Part shown: piece after piece, positions 44,285 to 54,208 of the stretch
Position numbering within the stretch: position 1 is the stretch's first letter
How the letters are laid out: each line of letters starts with the position of its first letter
Source of the DNA: an uncultured Paracoccaceae bacterium
GTDB taxonomy: Bacteria; Pseudomonadota; Alphaproteobacteria; Rhodobacterales; Rhodobacteraceae
Length of the DNA stretch: 64,000 bases
Assembly: GCA_947503765.1 (NCBI GenBank)
Contig: CANNFA010000004.1
Coordinates: 1 to 64,000 of the forward strand
Direction of reading: 5' to 3'
The notes under the pieces: generated by a model
Told to the model about the DNA's origin: nothing
Seen by the model: the letters and a program-made list of their open reading frames with translations, nothing else
The model's database searches: none
Translations under genes and position numbers: made by a program

Positions 44285-45498
44285 GCCGCGCCGTCCTGCG
44301 CCATCATTCGCGGCACGGCATTGGCCAGCACCCTGAGCCCGGTCGCAAGGTCGTCTTCGGCGGTATCCTCGGCGAAGTCGTGGCTGATCCCGCCGATCGA
44401 CGGGGCGAACAGCATCGCCACCGGCATCAGGTGCGACACGTTGCTGGCATCGTGCAGCGCGCCCGACGGCATGTGCCGCCAGCGGCCGGGGCAGACCTCT
44501 TCGGCCGCCGCCGCCAGAGCCGCCTGCATGCCCGCATCCATCTGCACCGGGTCGAGCCCCAGCATCGGCCCGAACTCCAGCCCCAGCCCGCGGGCTTCGG
44601 CCACTTCGGCGGCGGTATCGCGCACGATCCGCTCCATCTCGTCCAGCCGTGCGAGGCTGCCGTCGCGCCACTGCATCGAGAACACCGCGCGGCCCGGCAC
44701 GATCGACGACGCGCCGGGCGACAGCGCGACATGGCCGATGGTCCAGACCGTCGTCTCGGACACGACCCCGGCGAATCGTTCGGCAAGCAGCGCGTTGAAC
44801 GCGGCCAGCCCCTGGAACGCGTCGCGGCGCAGGTGCATCGGCGTGGTTCCGGCATGGTTCTGCTGCCCGGTCAGGGTGATGCGCATGTCGCGGATGCCGA
44901 CGATCCCGGTCACGACGCCGGCCGCCTCGCCGGCCTGGTCCAGCCACGGCCCCTGTTCGATATGCATCTCGACAAAGCCGGAAAACCGCGCCGGATCGAC
45001 CCGGTCGCCGGCCAGGTCGGCCATCGCGGCCCGCGCTTCGGCCAGGGTCATGCCGGCATCGTCGGTCAGGCGGTCGGCCTCGTCCAGCGGCAGCGTGCCG
45101 CGCCATATCGCGCTGCCGGTGGTCACGCCCCAGCGTCCTTCCTCGTCCTGGAACGACACGACGGAGACCGGCTGCGCCCCCGCCTCGCGCGCGGCGCGGG
45201 CCAGCTCCAGCCCGGCCACCACGCCCAGCGCCCCGTCAAGCCAGCCGCCTTCGGGCTGGCTGTCGGAATGCGAGCCGATCAGCAGGCTCCGGCCCTCGGC
45301 CAGTCCGAACAGGTTGCCGGCCGCGTCGAAACGCGGCTCAAGCCCCGCCTCCTGCATCCGGCCCGCCAGCCATTTGCGCGCGGCGATGTCGGCATCGGAA
45401 TAGGCCGGGCGCACGACCCCCTTGCCGGTGCCGGCGGCACCGAACCCGCGCAGCGCATGCAGGTCGGCAAGGAAACGGTCGGGCTGAACGGGAAGCAT
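44281..45498 (-). CDS. M20-family amidohydrolase (allantoate/N-carbamoyl amino acid type)
   Basis: 405 residues from [17 protein letters not shown]. Metal-site features of the family are [29 protein letters not shown] and [13 protein letters not shown]. The later [13 protein letters not shown] is the dimerisation or substrate loop, and [20 protein letters not shown] contains the last metal ligand. These enzymes release ammonia and CO2 from allantoate, ureidoglycine or N-carbamoyl amino acids. The nearby xdhABC genes favour allantoate, but they are 14 kb away and the specificity is not readable. Confidence 0.85.
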   Translation of the reverse strand: MLPVQPDRFLADLHALRGFGAAGTGKGVVRPAYSDADIAARKWLAGRMQEAGLEPRFDAAGNLFGLAEGRSLLIGSHSDSQPEGGWLDGALGVVAGLELARAAREAGAQPVSVVSFQDEEGRWGVTTGSAIWRGTLPLDEADRLTDDAGMTLAEARAAMADLAGDRVDPARFSGFVEMHIEQGPWLDQAGEAAGVVTGIVGIRDMRITLTGQQNHAGTTPMHLRRDAFQGLAAFNALLAERFAGVVSETTVWTIGHVALSPGASSIVPGRAVFSMQWRDGSLARLDEMERIVRDTAAEVAEARGLGLEFGPMLGLDPVQMDAGMQAALAAAAEEVCPGRWRHMPSGALHDASNVSHLMPVAMLFAPSIGGISHDFAEDTAEDDLATGLRVLANAVPRMMAQDGAA

Positions 45499-45648
45499 GG
45501 CGGGGCCTGTCTTTCTGGGGGTATTCGCGGCGCGATCTATCACGCCAGCGGCGATGTGGCGAGCCTCGGGCATGGCGTTTCGCGCGTGACCTCGCCGGGC
45601 AGGCAGGCTAAGCCTGCGCCGCGCCCCGCCGTGAAGGAGACAGCCGCC

Positions 45649-46698
45649 ATGCCCCATCTGTGGGTCCGTGCCGAACACCGCGACCACGAACAGCGCGTCG
45701 GCCTGACGCCGGACGGCGCGGCCGCCCTGCGCGCCGCCGGTTTCGACGTCACCGTCGAGGACAGCAGCAGCCGCGCGATCCCGACCCAGGGCTACCGCGA
45801 TGCGGGCTGCGCCATCGCCCCCGAACATGGCTGGCCCGATGCACCGGCGGACGCGATCGTCTTCGGCCTCAAGGAACTGCCCGAGGACGGCTCGCCACTG
45901 CGGCACCGTCACATCATGTTCGGCCACGCCTACAAGGGCCAGGCGGCCGGCCGCGTTCTGCTGGACCGGTTCGTCGCGGGCGGCGGCACGCTGTACGATC
46001 TGGAATATCTGACCGATGCAGACGGCCGCCGGGTCGCCGCCTTCGGCTACTGGGCCGGGTTCGCGGGCGCCGCCGTCGCGCTGAAATGCTGGGCGGCGCA
46101 GCAGCGCGGCACGATCTGCGGGCCGATCCGGGTGATGCCCGATGCCGCCGCGCTGCGGTCCGACCTTTCGGCCGAGCTGGACGGCACCGACAAGCCGCGC
46201 GCCCGCGCCATCATCATCGGCGCGCTGGGGCGGGTCGGCAGCGGCGCGGCGGATCTGTGCGCCGCAATGGACGTGCCGGTCACCGGGTGGGACATGGCCG
46301 AAACCGCCCATGGCGGCCCGTTTCCAGAGATCCTGGAGCATGACATCTTTCTGAATTGCATCCTCGCCGCGCCCGGCAGCCCGGTCTTCGTCCCGGCGGA
46401 AGCGGCAGTCGCCCCGCGCCGCCTGACCGTGATCGGCGACATCGCCTGCGATCCGGGCAGCGATTTCTCGCCCGTCAAGGTCTATGACCGCGTCACCACC
46501 TGGGACGCCCCGGCGCTGCGCGTGGCGGAAAGCCCGCCGCTCGATGTCACCGCGATCGACAACCTGCCCTCGATGCTGCCGGTCGAAAGCTCCGAGGATT
46601 TCGCGGCGCAGCTTCTGCCCTCGCTTCTTGCGCTGGAGACCATCGACAGCGGGGTTTGGGCGCGCGCCCGCGCGGAATTCGACAAACATGCGGCCTGA
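45649..46698 (+). CDS. Saccharopine dehydrogenase (NAD+, L-lysine-forming) type
   Basis: 349 residues from [20 protein letters not shown] after GTGAAGGAGA. An alanine-dehydrogenase/PNT-like N-terminal domain precedes a Rossmann domain with [20 protein letters not shown]. Further pieces are [20 protein letters not shown] and [20 protein letters not shown]. It cleaves or forms saccharopine between lysine and 2-oxoglutarate. The companion gene 82 bases downstream belongs to the second saccharopine dehydrogenase family, so the pair could run lysine degradation to the semialdehyde. Confidence 0.85.
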   Translation: MPHLWVRAEHRDHEQRVGLTPDGAAALRAAGFDVTVEDSSSRAIPTQGYRDAGCAIAPEHGWPDAPADAIVFGLKELPEDGSPLRHRHIMFGHAYKGQAAGRVLLDRFVAGGGTLYDLEYLTDADGRRVAAFGYWAGFAGAAVALKCWAAQQRGTICGPIRVMPDAAALRSDLSAELDGTDKPRARAIIIGALGRVGSGAADLCAAMDVPVTGWDMAETAHGGPFPEILEHDIFLNCILAAPGSPVFVPAEAAVAPRRLTVIGDIACDPGSDFSPVKVYDRVTTWDAPALRVAESPPLDVTAIDNLPSMLPVESSEDFAAQLLPSLLALETIDSGVWARARAEFDKHAA

Positions 46699-46779
46699 TC
46701 CTCGTCTGGCCGGAATTATACCTGCCGATTACGCGCGTCACTCAAGCGTTCGGCGGCATCACGAAAGGAACGAACGAAC

Positions 46780-47922
46780 ATGACCATCCACTGGTGCGGC
46801 ACCGGCCTGTCGGCCATTCCGGGCCTTCGCAGGCTGATCGCGGACGGCCGCGATGTCACCGTCTGGAACCGCGACACCGGCAAGGCGCGCGCGGCGCTTG
46901 GCGATCTGACCGACCGGATCAGGGCGTTCGACATGAACGCTCTGGCCGCGCAGGTGGACAAGGGCGATGTCGTCGTCTCGATGCTGCCGGCCGACTGGCA
47001 TGTCGCGCTGGCGGAACTGGCGATCGGCCGGCGGGCGCATTTCGTGTCGTCCTCCTACATCGCGCCGGAAATGCGCGCGCTGAACGACGCGGCCAAGCTG
47101 GCGGGCGTGGCGCTGGTGAACGAGGTCGGGCTCGATCCTGGCATCGACCATGTCATGGCGCATTGGCTGATGGCCGATTACCGCGCCAGCCCGGCCTTCG
47201 ACGCGAAGAACACGCTGTCCTTCCTGTCCTATTGCGGCGGCATCCCGAAGAATACCAACGCGTTCCGCTACAAGTTCAGCTGGTCGCCCGCCGGCGTGCT
47301 CAAGGCGCTGCGCTCGCCGTCGCGGTCGATCCGCGACTTTTCAGAACTGCGCGTGGACCGGCCCTGGGACGCGATCCGCAGCTACACCGCGCCGCTGCCG
47401 CAGCCCGAAACCTTCGAGGTCTATCCGAACCGCGATTCGCTGCCGTTCATGGCCGAATACGGGATCGAGCCGGGCTGGCCGGTGCGCGAATTCGTCCGCG
47501 GCACGCTGCGCCTGAACGGCTGGACCGATGCCTGGAGCGACATTTTCGAGGAGATCGAGACCCTGGAAGGCCCCGAAGGCGACGCGCGGATAGAGGAAAT
47601 GTCCGCCGAGCTCTGGGCGCAGAACGCCTATGGCGAGGACGACCCCGACCGCGTCGTGATGTGCGTGTCGCTGAAGGCGGAACGGGAAGGGCGCGCGGTC
47701 TATCACAAAACCTATGTCATGGATGCCTGGGGCGACGCGCGCGGCACCGCCATGTCCCGGCTGGTGTCGGAGCCGGTGGCGCTTGCGGTCGAGGCGGTGC
47801 TGGCACAGGAAATCGCGGCCGGGGTCAGCGCCGCGCCAAGCGATGCGCACCTCGTGGCGCGCTGGATGCAGACGGTCGACCGGCTGGCGCAGCATCTGCA
47901 GGTCGTCGATCACCTGGGCTGA
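46780..47922 (+). CDS. Saccharopine dehydrogenase family protein (L-glutamate-forming type)
   Basis: 380 residues. The Rossmann N-terminus is MTIHWCGTGLSAIPGLRRLI, followed by DVTVWNRDTGK. VNEVGLDPGIDHVMAHWLM is the family's signature, and LSYCGGIPKNTNAFRYKFS follows. In the saccharopine route this enzyme oxidises saccharopine to aminoadipate semialdehyde and glutamate. An AAAGGAACG site lies upstream. It follows the lysine-forming partner in the same direction, and a fragmentary copy of the dispersed repeat may lie between them (46700-46725). Confidence 0.87.
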   Translation: MTIHWCGTGLSAIPGLRRLIADGRDVTVWNRDTGKARAALGDLTDRIRAFDMNALAAQVDKGDVVVSMLPADWHVALAELAIGRRAHFVSSSYIAPEMRALNDAAKLAGVALVNEVGLDPGIDHVMAHWLMADYRASPAFDAKNTLSFLSYCGGIPKNTNAFRYKFSWSPAGVLKALRSPSRSIRDFSELRVDRPWDAIRSYTAPLPQPETFEVYPNRDSLPFMAEYGIEPGWPVREFVRGTLRLNGWTDAWSDIFEEIETLEGPEGDARIEEMSAELWAQNAYGEDDPDRVVMCVSLKAEREGRAVYHKTYVMDAWGDARGTAMSRLVSEPVALAVEAVLAQEIAAGVSAAPSDAHLVARWMQTVDRLAQHLQVVDHLG

Positions 47923-48017
47923 AGCGGGTCGCGGTCTTTCGGATCCCGGCATTCACCTGCCGGGCCGAGACATGCCCCGACGCGCGCGCGGTGCACCCTC
48001 CGGGGGGGACGGGGCGA

Positions 48018-48416
48018 TCAGAGAAAGTCTTCCTCGATCTCGCTCACGTCGACATCAAGCCGTTCCAGCCCGGATTCGAGGTAATCCGACAACATCGGAA
48101 TCCCCAGCAGGTAATCCGCGGTCGGCGTGGTCTTTTCGCTGACGGCGGTGTCCACCGCCTCGTCCCATTCTTCGGGCTCGAACGTCTCGCGCCCGATCCA
48201 CATGACGGCCACAAGCTCGGCCTGCTGATCCTCGGGCAGACCGCCGATGAATTCGCGCAGCTCCGTCTCGGTGGCATCGCCGCGCCGGCTTGAGAGAATC
48301 GAATCGGAATCGATGCTGTCGCCGGGGCTGTCCCAGCGCCCGACCTTTGCTTCCATTTCGCGCGCGCGAAAGATCACGTGCACCACCCGGCGCGCGGAAA
48401 TCTGCATTTCGGCCAT
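48018..48416 (-). CDS. DUF3775 family protein
   Basis: 132 residues, acidic. It begins MAEMQISARRVVHVIFRARE and contains LPEDQQAELVAVMWIGRETF and TADYLLGIPMLSDYLESGLE, the DUF3775 pattern. Function unknown, probably cytosolic. Convergent with the saccharopine genes. Confidence 0.85.
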   Translation of the reverse strand: MAEMQISARRVVHVIFRAREMEAKVGRWDSPGDSIDSDSILSSRRGDATETELREFIGGLPEDQQAELVAVMWIGRETFEPEEWDEAVDTAVSEKTTPTADYLLGIPMLSDYLESGLERLDVDVSEIEEDFL

Positions 48417-48504
48417 GTCGCAGGCTCCTTCCTTTCACCCCGTATAGGCGCAGAGCGGTGGACGAAACAATGACCTGGCGCAACAATCGGCGGCGGCGGA
48501 CCGC

Positions 48505-49464
48505 TCAGGCCTTCGGGGACAGCATCGCGCAAAGCATCTCGAACATGATCGACACGCCGAGATAGGCCGTCGCCCCGCCGGCATCGAAAGGCGGCGACAC
48601 CTCGACCAGATCGGCGCCGACGATGTTCACCCCCGTCAGCCCGCGCGCGGCCATCAGCGCCTGGTGCGAGGACGGCCCGCCCACTTCCGGCGTGCCGGTG
48701 CCGGGCGCGAAGGCGGGATCGACAAAGTCGATGTCGTAGCTGACATAGGTCGGCCCGGCGCCGGCGACCGCCCGCGCCTCTGCCATGACATCGGCCACGC
48801 CACGATCGAAGAACTCCTCGATCCCGACGATGCGCACGCCGTGCGAGCGGGCGTAATCCTTGTCCTCGCTGTCATAGGCAGTGCCGCGAATGCCGATCTG
48901 GATCACGCGGGCCGGGTCGATCAGCCCTTCCTCCAGCGCGCGGCGGAAGGGCGTGCCGTGGGTATAGGGCGTGCCGCCGAAATAGCCGTCGAAGAAATCG
49001 GTATGGGCGTCGAAATGGATCATGCCAAGCGGCGCATCCGCAGCCAGCGCCCGCAGGATCGGCAGGCTGGTCAGGTGATCGCCGCCGGCGGTCAGCGGGC
49101 GGATCCCGGCCGCCCGGACGGTTTCGTAGAACCGCGTGACCCTGTCCAGAGAGTCGAGGATGTCGGCCGGGTTCGGGCCGACATCGCCCAGATCGGCGCA
49201 ATTGGCCGCCTCGAACGGGCGAAAGCCGGTCGTGCCATGCGCCGCGCGGATCATGGTCGAGGCGTCGCGCATCTGCCGCGGGGCATGGCGCGGGCCGGGC
49301 CGGTTGGTGGTGCCGCTGTCCCAGGGCACCCCGATCAGCCCGACCTGCACCTCGGACAGGCGCGGATGGTCCAGCGGCACATGCGGCAGGCGCATGAAGG
49401 TGGGAATGCCCGCATAGCGCGGCAGATCGAAACCGGAGACGGGGGTGAAGAAGGGGTCGGACAT
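48505..49464 (-). CDS. Ureohydrolase, agmatinase type
   Basis: 319 residues from MSDPFFTPVSGFDLPRYAG (an ATG two codons earlier is also possible). The two-manganese site is visible: GGDHLTSLP, MIHFDAHTDFFDG, and SYDIDFVDPAFAPGTGTPEV. It hydrolyses a guanidino compound (agmatine, guanidinobutyrate or guanidinopropionate) to urea and an amine. Which one is not readable, so no symbol is given. With the saccharopine genes it suggests amine and amino acid catabolism. Confidence 0.88.
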   Translation of the reverse strand: MSDPFFTPVSGFDLPRYAGIPTFMRLPHVPLDHPRLSEVQVGLIGVPWDSGTTNRPGPRHAPRQMRDASTMIRAAHGTTGFRPFEAANCADLGDVGPNPADILDSLDRVTRFYETVRAAGIRPLTAGGDHLTSLPILRALAADAPLGMIHFDAHTDFFDGYFGGTPYTHGTPFRRALEEGLIDPARVIQIGIRGTAYDSEDKDYARSHGVRIVGIEEFFDRGVADVMAEARAVAGAGPTYVSYDIDFVDPAFAPGTGTPEVGGPSSHQALMAARGLTGVNIVGADLVEVSPPFDAGGATAYLGVSIMFEMLCAMLSPKA

Positions 49465-49482
49465 GGGCATTCTGGCCGTGTG

Positions 49483-50907
49483 CTAGGAGGGCGTCTCTTC
49501 CGCCAGTTGGTCCGTGAACTCGGACGCGGCTAGCCTGCGCGGTTCGTGATCGACGCTAGCCGGGCTTTCGATCTGCGCATTGGCCGGCACGACGCCCATG
49601 GATTCGAACTTGCGCGCCGAGGGAAGGACGCGTCCCTCAAGCGACCCCACGGCCTTGTTGTAGTTATCCACCGATTGGCCGAGCGTCTTTCCGACCTTGC
49701 CAAGATGCGATGCAAAGGTGCCAAGCCGGTCGTACAATTCCTTGGCCAGACGCTGCACGTCGGCGGCATTCTCGGCCATCTTTTCCTGTTGCCAGCCATA
49801 GGCGATAGCCTTGACCAACGCCATCAATGTCGTTGGTGTCGCGATCAGAACCTTGTTTTCAAATGCGTATTCAATCAAGTGGGGATCGACCTCGGCCGCA
49901 GCGGAAACGAAGGTCTCCCCCGGAATGAACATGACGACGAAATCGGGAGTCGTCGGGATTGCTTCCTGATAGGCCTTGGATGCAAGCATCTTTACATGCT
50001 GGCGTACCTGCTGTGCGTGCCGAACGATCTGCTCCTGCTGCTTCTCGGGGCTGTCGCATTCGAGGGCATCAAGATAGGCTTCAAGCGGGGTCTTCGCGTC
50101 CACAACGATGCTTTTTCCACCCGGAATGCTGACAATTGCATCCGGTCTGCGCGCACCTTCGTCCGTCGCAACTGTGCTTTCCAGCAGGTAGTCGACATGC
50201 TGGGCCATCCCGGCCATTTCGAACACCTGGCGCAGTTGCATTTCACCCCACCGCCCGCGGGTCTTGGGCGCGCGCAGGGCCTGAACCAGGCGGCGCGTTT
50301 CCTGTCCGAGTTCGCGGTGCCGGTCGCTGAGTTCCCTGACCTGCGTGCGGATCGCCCCGTAGGCGTCGTTCCGCGCCTTCTCGATTTCCTCGATGCGCTT
50401 GTCAAAGACACCCAGCTTTTCCGTCAAGGGCTTCACAAGCCCCTCGATGGCGGCCTTTCGGGTTTCCAAGTCGCCGGTCGCTTCGACCGAATGCTTCTTG
50501 AAACGCTCCGTCACCAGACCAAGAAACGCTTCGGAATTGCCCTTGAGCGCGTTGCCGGCAAGGTTTGCGAATCGTTCCTCCAGCTCGCGCTTCATCGCCG
50601 CGATCTCCTCGAGGCGGGCGGCATGGTTTTCGCGCAGGCCCTTGAGTTCCTCCTCACGCGCGACGCGGTCGCGCACCTCCTGCTCGTGGCGGATTCTCAG
50701 ATCCGCCAGTTCGCTTTCCACGACCGGCAGCCTCTCGGCGCGGGCATCGAGGCGCGCCAGACGCTCACGAAGTTCTGCCTGCTCGCCGAGTTGCTCCGTC
50801 GCGGACCTGAGCCGCGACTTCTGCGAAAGGATCACGCCGACGCAGACCACCAGCACCAGCACCGCGCCGGCCGTCACGAGTTGCAGTGTCTGAAGATCGC
50901 CCAGCAT
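49483..50907 (-). CDS. rmuC: DNA recombination protein RmuC
   Basis: 474 residues. One membrane anchor lies at about residues 10-28 (VTAGAVLVLVVCVGVIL). A long coiled coil runs to about residue 190. The RmuC nuclease-like domain follows with GRWGEMQLRQVFEMAGMA, KSIVVDAKTPLEAYLDALEC and TTPDFVVMFIPGETFVSAAA. RmuC limits DNA inversions at short repeats in E. coli. Base composition is lower than its neighbours (97 of 180 bases GC in 49801-49980, 54%), suggesting recent acquisition or allele replacement. It ends 19 bases before the ureohydrolase start. Confidence 0.93.
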   Translation of the reverse strand: MLGDLQTLQLVTAGAVLVLVVCVGVILSQKSRLRSATEQLGEQAELRERLARLDARAERLPVVESELADLRIRHEQEVRDRVAREEELKGLRENHAARLEEIAAMKRELEERFANLAGNALKGNSEAFLGLVTERFKKHSVEATGDLETRKAAIEGLVKPLTEKLGVFDKRIEEIEKARNDAYGAIRTQVRELSDRHRELGQETRRLVQALRAPKTRGRWGEMQLRQVFEMAGMAQHVDYLLESTVATDEGARRPDAIVSIPGGKSIVVDAKTPLEAYLDALECDSPEKQQEQIVRHAQQVRQHVKMLASKAYQEAIPTTPDFVVMFIPGETFVSAAAEVDPHLIEYAFENKVLIATPTTLMALVKAIAYGWQQEKMAENAADVQRLAKELYDRLGTFASHLGKVGKTLGQSVDNYNKAVGSLEGRVLPSARKFESMGVVPANAQIESPASVDHEPRRLAASEFTDQLAEETPS

Positions 50908-50987
50908 GCGTCATCCCCTTTGTCGTTGCATCATCAGACTATGCGGCGCGGCCTGATTGCAACCCTGCCCCAAGGCCCTTCCGGCCG

Positions 50988-52838
50988 TCATCGTCGCCCG
51001 AAAAGCCTTTCGATATCGTGAAGTTTCAACTCCACGTAGGTCGGCCGGCCGTGGTTGCACTGCCCGGAATGAGGCGTCGCCTCCATCTCGCGCAGAAGCG
51101 CGTTCATCTCGTCGCCGGTCATGCGCCGGCCTGACCTGACCGATCCGTGGCAGGCCACGCGCGACAGGATCGCGTCGATCCGGGTGGCGAGCGTGCGGCT
51201 GTCGCCGGTATCGTCCAGCTCGTCGAGGATGTCGCGCAGCATCGCGGCGGCATCGACATTGCCCAGGATCGCCGGGGTTTCGCGCACCGCGACGGCGCCG
51301 GGGCCGAATGGCTCGACCGTCAGGCCAAGGCGCGCAAGCTCTCCGGCCAGGTCCAGCAGGCGTGCGGCGTCCGTCTCGGACAGCTCGACCACTTCGGGGA
51401 TCAGCAGCGCCTGCGCAGCGATGCCGGCGCCCGCCATCTGGCGTTTGAGCCGCTCGTAGACCAGCCGTTCATGGGCGGCGTGCTGATCGACGATCACCAT
51501 GCCGTCGGCGGTCTGGGCAATGATGTAGTTTTCATGCACCTGCCCGCGCGCCGCTCCCAGCGGCAGGCCAGTGGGGGGCTCGCCGGTCTCGGGCGCGCCC
51601 GTCTCGACCCGCGCGGCCGGGGCGGCGGTCTCGGCGAAACCGGCCTGCGCTTGCGGCGCGGGCGCCTGCCAGGCCTGCGCGCGGGTCAATGCCCCGTGCG
51701 AGGGCCGATCCATCTGGTAGATGCGCGCGCCCGAAGGTTCGGGCCGCATCGCGCCCAGCGCCCCGGCGGCGGTGGTGGTGGCGGCGCGGTGACCGGCCTC
51801 CGCCAGTGCATGACGCAGGCCCGACACGATCAGCCCGCGCGCCACGCCCGGCTCGCGGAACCGTACCTCGGCCTTGGCGGGGTGCACGTTGACGTCCACA
51901 AGGGGCGGATCGCACTCGATGAACAGCGCGGCGGCCGGGTGCCTGTCGCGGGGCAGGAAATCGGCATAGGCGGCGCGCAACGCGCCCAGCAGCATCCGGT
52001 CGCGCACCGGGCGGCCGTTCACGAACAGATATTGATGCGTGGACGAGCCGCGCGAATAGGTCGGCAGCGCGGCATAGCCGGTCAGCGCCAGCCCGCCACG
52101 TTCGGCATCGATGCGCAGGGCGTTTTCCGCGAAATCCGCGCCCAGCACCCGCGCCAGCCGGCCGCGCAGCGCGTCCCACAGATCGCCGGTGCCGGCATCG
52201 GCGCGAAAGGTCACCCGCCCCTCGCCGCCGCCCGAGGCGTCACGCAGGGTGAAGCCGACGAACGGCTCCGCCATCGCCAGCCGCCGCAGCACATCGCCGA
52301 TCGCCTGGGTCTCGGCCCGGTCCGAGCGCAGGAATTTCAGCCGCGCGGGCGTCGCGTGGAAAATGTCGCGCAGCTCCACCACCGTTCCGGCGTTCAGCGC
52401 GGCGGGGCGCACCGGGTCCATCCGGCCGCCCGCCACGGCGATGCGCGCCGCCTCGGCGCCGCCGCTGCGCGACGCGATGGAAAGCCGCCCGACCGCGCCG
52501 AGCGAGGCCAGCGCCTCGCCCCGGAAGCCGAAGGAATGGATGTTCAGAAGGTCCGATCCGTCGATCTTGGACGTGGCATGCCGCGACAGCGCCAGCGGCA
52601 AGTCGGCGGCGGGGATGCCGTGGCCGTCATCGGTCACGCGGATCAGGGTCTTGCCGCCATCGGCAATCGCAACCTCGATCCGGCTTGCGCCGGCGTCGAG
52701 CGCGTTCTCGACCAGTTCCTTGACCGCAGAGGCGGGCCGTTCCACCACCTCGCCGGCGGCAATGCGGTTGATCGCGCCCTCGTCAAGCTGGCGGATCGCG
52801 GCGGGGCCTTGGCCTATGTTGGTGCTGAACGCGGTCAT
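50988..52838 (-). CDS. mutL: DNA mismatch repair protein MutL
   Basis: 616 residues. The GHKL ATPase motifs are [29 protein letters not shown] and [15 protein letters not shown]. The C-terminal domain has [15 protein letters not shown], which fits the DQHA-x2-E-x4-E endonuclease motif, so this is the MutL type that nicks DNA itself in species without Mut[17 protein letters not shown] and [14 protein letters not shown] are near the end. It lies directly upstream of rmuC on the same strand. Confidence 0.96.
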   Translation of the reverse strand: MTAFSTNIGQGPAAIRQLDEGAINRIAAGEVVERPASAVKELVENALDAGASRIEVAIADGGKTLIRVTDDGHGIPAADLPLALSRHATSKIDGSDLLNIHSFGFRGEALASLGAVGRLSIASRSGGAEAARIAVAGGRMDPVRPAALNAGTVVELRDIFHATPARLKFLRSDRAETQAIGDVLRRLAMAEPFVGFTLRDASGGGEGRVTFRADAGTGDLWDALRGRLARVLGADFAENALRIDAERGGLALTGYAALPTYSRGSSTHQYLFVNGRPVRDRMLLGALRAAYADFLPRDRHPAAALFIECDPPLVDVNVHPAKAEVRFREPGVARGLIVSGLRHALAEAGHRAATTTAAGALGAMRPEPSGARIYQMDRPSHGALTRAQAWQAPAPQAQAGFAETAAPAARVETGAPETGEPPTGLPLGAARGQVHENYIIAQTADGMVIVDQHAAHERLVYERLKRQMAGAGIAAQALLIPEVVELSETDAARLLDLAGELARLGLTVEPFGPGAVAVRETPAILGNVDAAAMLRDILDELDDTGDSRTLATRIDAILSRVACHGSVRSGRRMTGDEMNALLREMEATPHSGQCNHGRPTYVELKLHDIERLFGRR

Positions 52839-52894
52839 GCCACAAGGGATAGCATGGCCGCCCCCGTTTCGCCATCCCGATCAGGCGGCGCGTG

Positions 52895-54208
52895 TCACTC
52901 CGCCGGGTCCAGGCCGACCGGCTGTCCGACCACCACGAAATACAGGTTTTCGGGCTTCATCAGACGTTTGGCCACGCGCTGCACGTCTTCCACCGTCACC
53001 GCCTCGACCCTGGCGTTGCGCGTGTCGATATAGCTGCGCGGCATCCCGTCGAGCTGCATCGCCACAAGGATGCGGGCGATTCGCGCGTTGCCGTCGAAGC
53101 GCAGCGGATAGGCCCCGGTCAGGAAGGTGATCGCGTCGCGCAATTCGTCTTCGGTCACGCCCTCGCGCGCGATGCGGTCCCACTCGGCGCGCACCACGGC
53201 GATGGCCTCGGCGATCTTGTCGTTGGCCGACTTCACCTGCCCCGAGACCAGCTGCGCGTGATCCCAGATCGCCAGATAGGTCGAGATGCCGTAGGTCAGC
53301 CCGCGCGCCTCGCGCACCTCGTAGAACAGCCGGGAGGTCATGCCGCTGCCGCCCAGGATCTGGTTCATCACGAACGCCGCAAAGAAATCGGGATCGTCGC
53401 GCGCGATGCCGTCATGCCCGAACAGCGCGACCGATTGCGGCGTGTCGTAGGGGATCACGTCGATCCCGCCGGTAAAGCTGACCTCGGCATCCGGCGGATA
53501 GGGGGCGCCGGTTTCCGGCAGATCGCCCAGCAGCCGGTCGAGCAGAACGCCCAGTTCCTCGGGCGTGATGTTGCCCACCGCCGCGACGTACAGGTGATCG
53601 CGCGTCATCACGCGGTCATGCGCCTCGGCAAGGTCGGCGCGGGTCAGGGCCGCCACGCTGTCCAGCGTGCCGCGGGTCGGGCGCGCATAGGGGTGGCCGG
53701 CGAACACCTTGGCATCGAACGCGCGATAGGCGATCTCTTCGGGGTCTTCGAGGTCGGCGCGGATGCCATAGAGCACCTGCTCGCGCACCCGCTCGACGGC
53801 ATCCGGTGCAAAGGCGGGCGCGGTGATCGCCGCCTTCAGAAGATCGACCGAGGCGTCGCGCTTCTCGGTCAGGAACCGCGCCGAAATCGACAGCGCGTCG
53901 GCCCCCAGTTCGAAATTGAACCCGGCGGCGAGCGCCTCCTGCGCGGCGGCGAAATCCTGCGCGTCCATGTCGCCGGTGCCTTCCTCCAGAAGGCCGGTCA
54001 TCAGGTTGATCGCGCCCGCCTTGCCCGGCGCCTCAAGCGACGCGCCGCCCTTGAACCGGATTTCCAGCGCGGTGAACGGGATCGAGTGTTCCTCGACCAG
54101 CCAGGCGGTGATGCCGCCCGGAGAGGTGACTTCCTCGATGTCAACGGCAGCGCGGGCGGGCAGCGCGGCGCACAGCGCGGCGGCCAGTATCAGGGCGAGG
54201 CGGATCAT
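52895..54208 (-). CDS. M16 peptidase, non-catalytic partner
   Basis: 437 residues. The signal peptide ends near LPARAAVD. The overall M16 fold is clear (GGASLEAPGKAGAINLMTGL; GHDGIARDDPDFFAAFVMNQ; ILGGSGMTSRLFYEVREARG). The zinc motif HxxEH is absent: the equivalent place reads NLMTG. Such proteins pair with a catalytic M16 subunit, here the gene just upstream, whose stop overlaps this start (ATGA at 54205-54208). Periplasmic. Confidence 0.92.
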   Translation of the reverse strand: MIRLALILAAALCAALPARAAVDIEEVTSPGGITAWLVEEHSIPFTALEIRFKGGASLEAPGKAGAINLMTGLLEEGTGDMDAQDFAAAQEALAAGFNFELGADALSISARFLTEKRDASVDLLKAAITAPAFAPDAVERVREQVLYGIRADLEDPEEIAYRAFDAKVFAGHPYARPTRGTLDSVAALTRADLAEAHDRVMTRDHLYVAAVGNITPEELGVLLDRLLGDLPETGAPYPPDAEVSFTGGIDVIPYDTPQSVALFGHDGIARDDPDFFAAFVMNQILGGSGMTSRLFYEVREARGLTYGISTYLAIWDHAQLVSGQVKSANDKIAEAIAVVRAEWDRIAREGVTEDELRDAITFLTGAYPLRFDGNARIARILVAMQLDGMPRSYIDTRNARVEAVTVEDVQRVAKRLMKPENLYFVVVGQPVGLDPAE

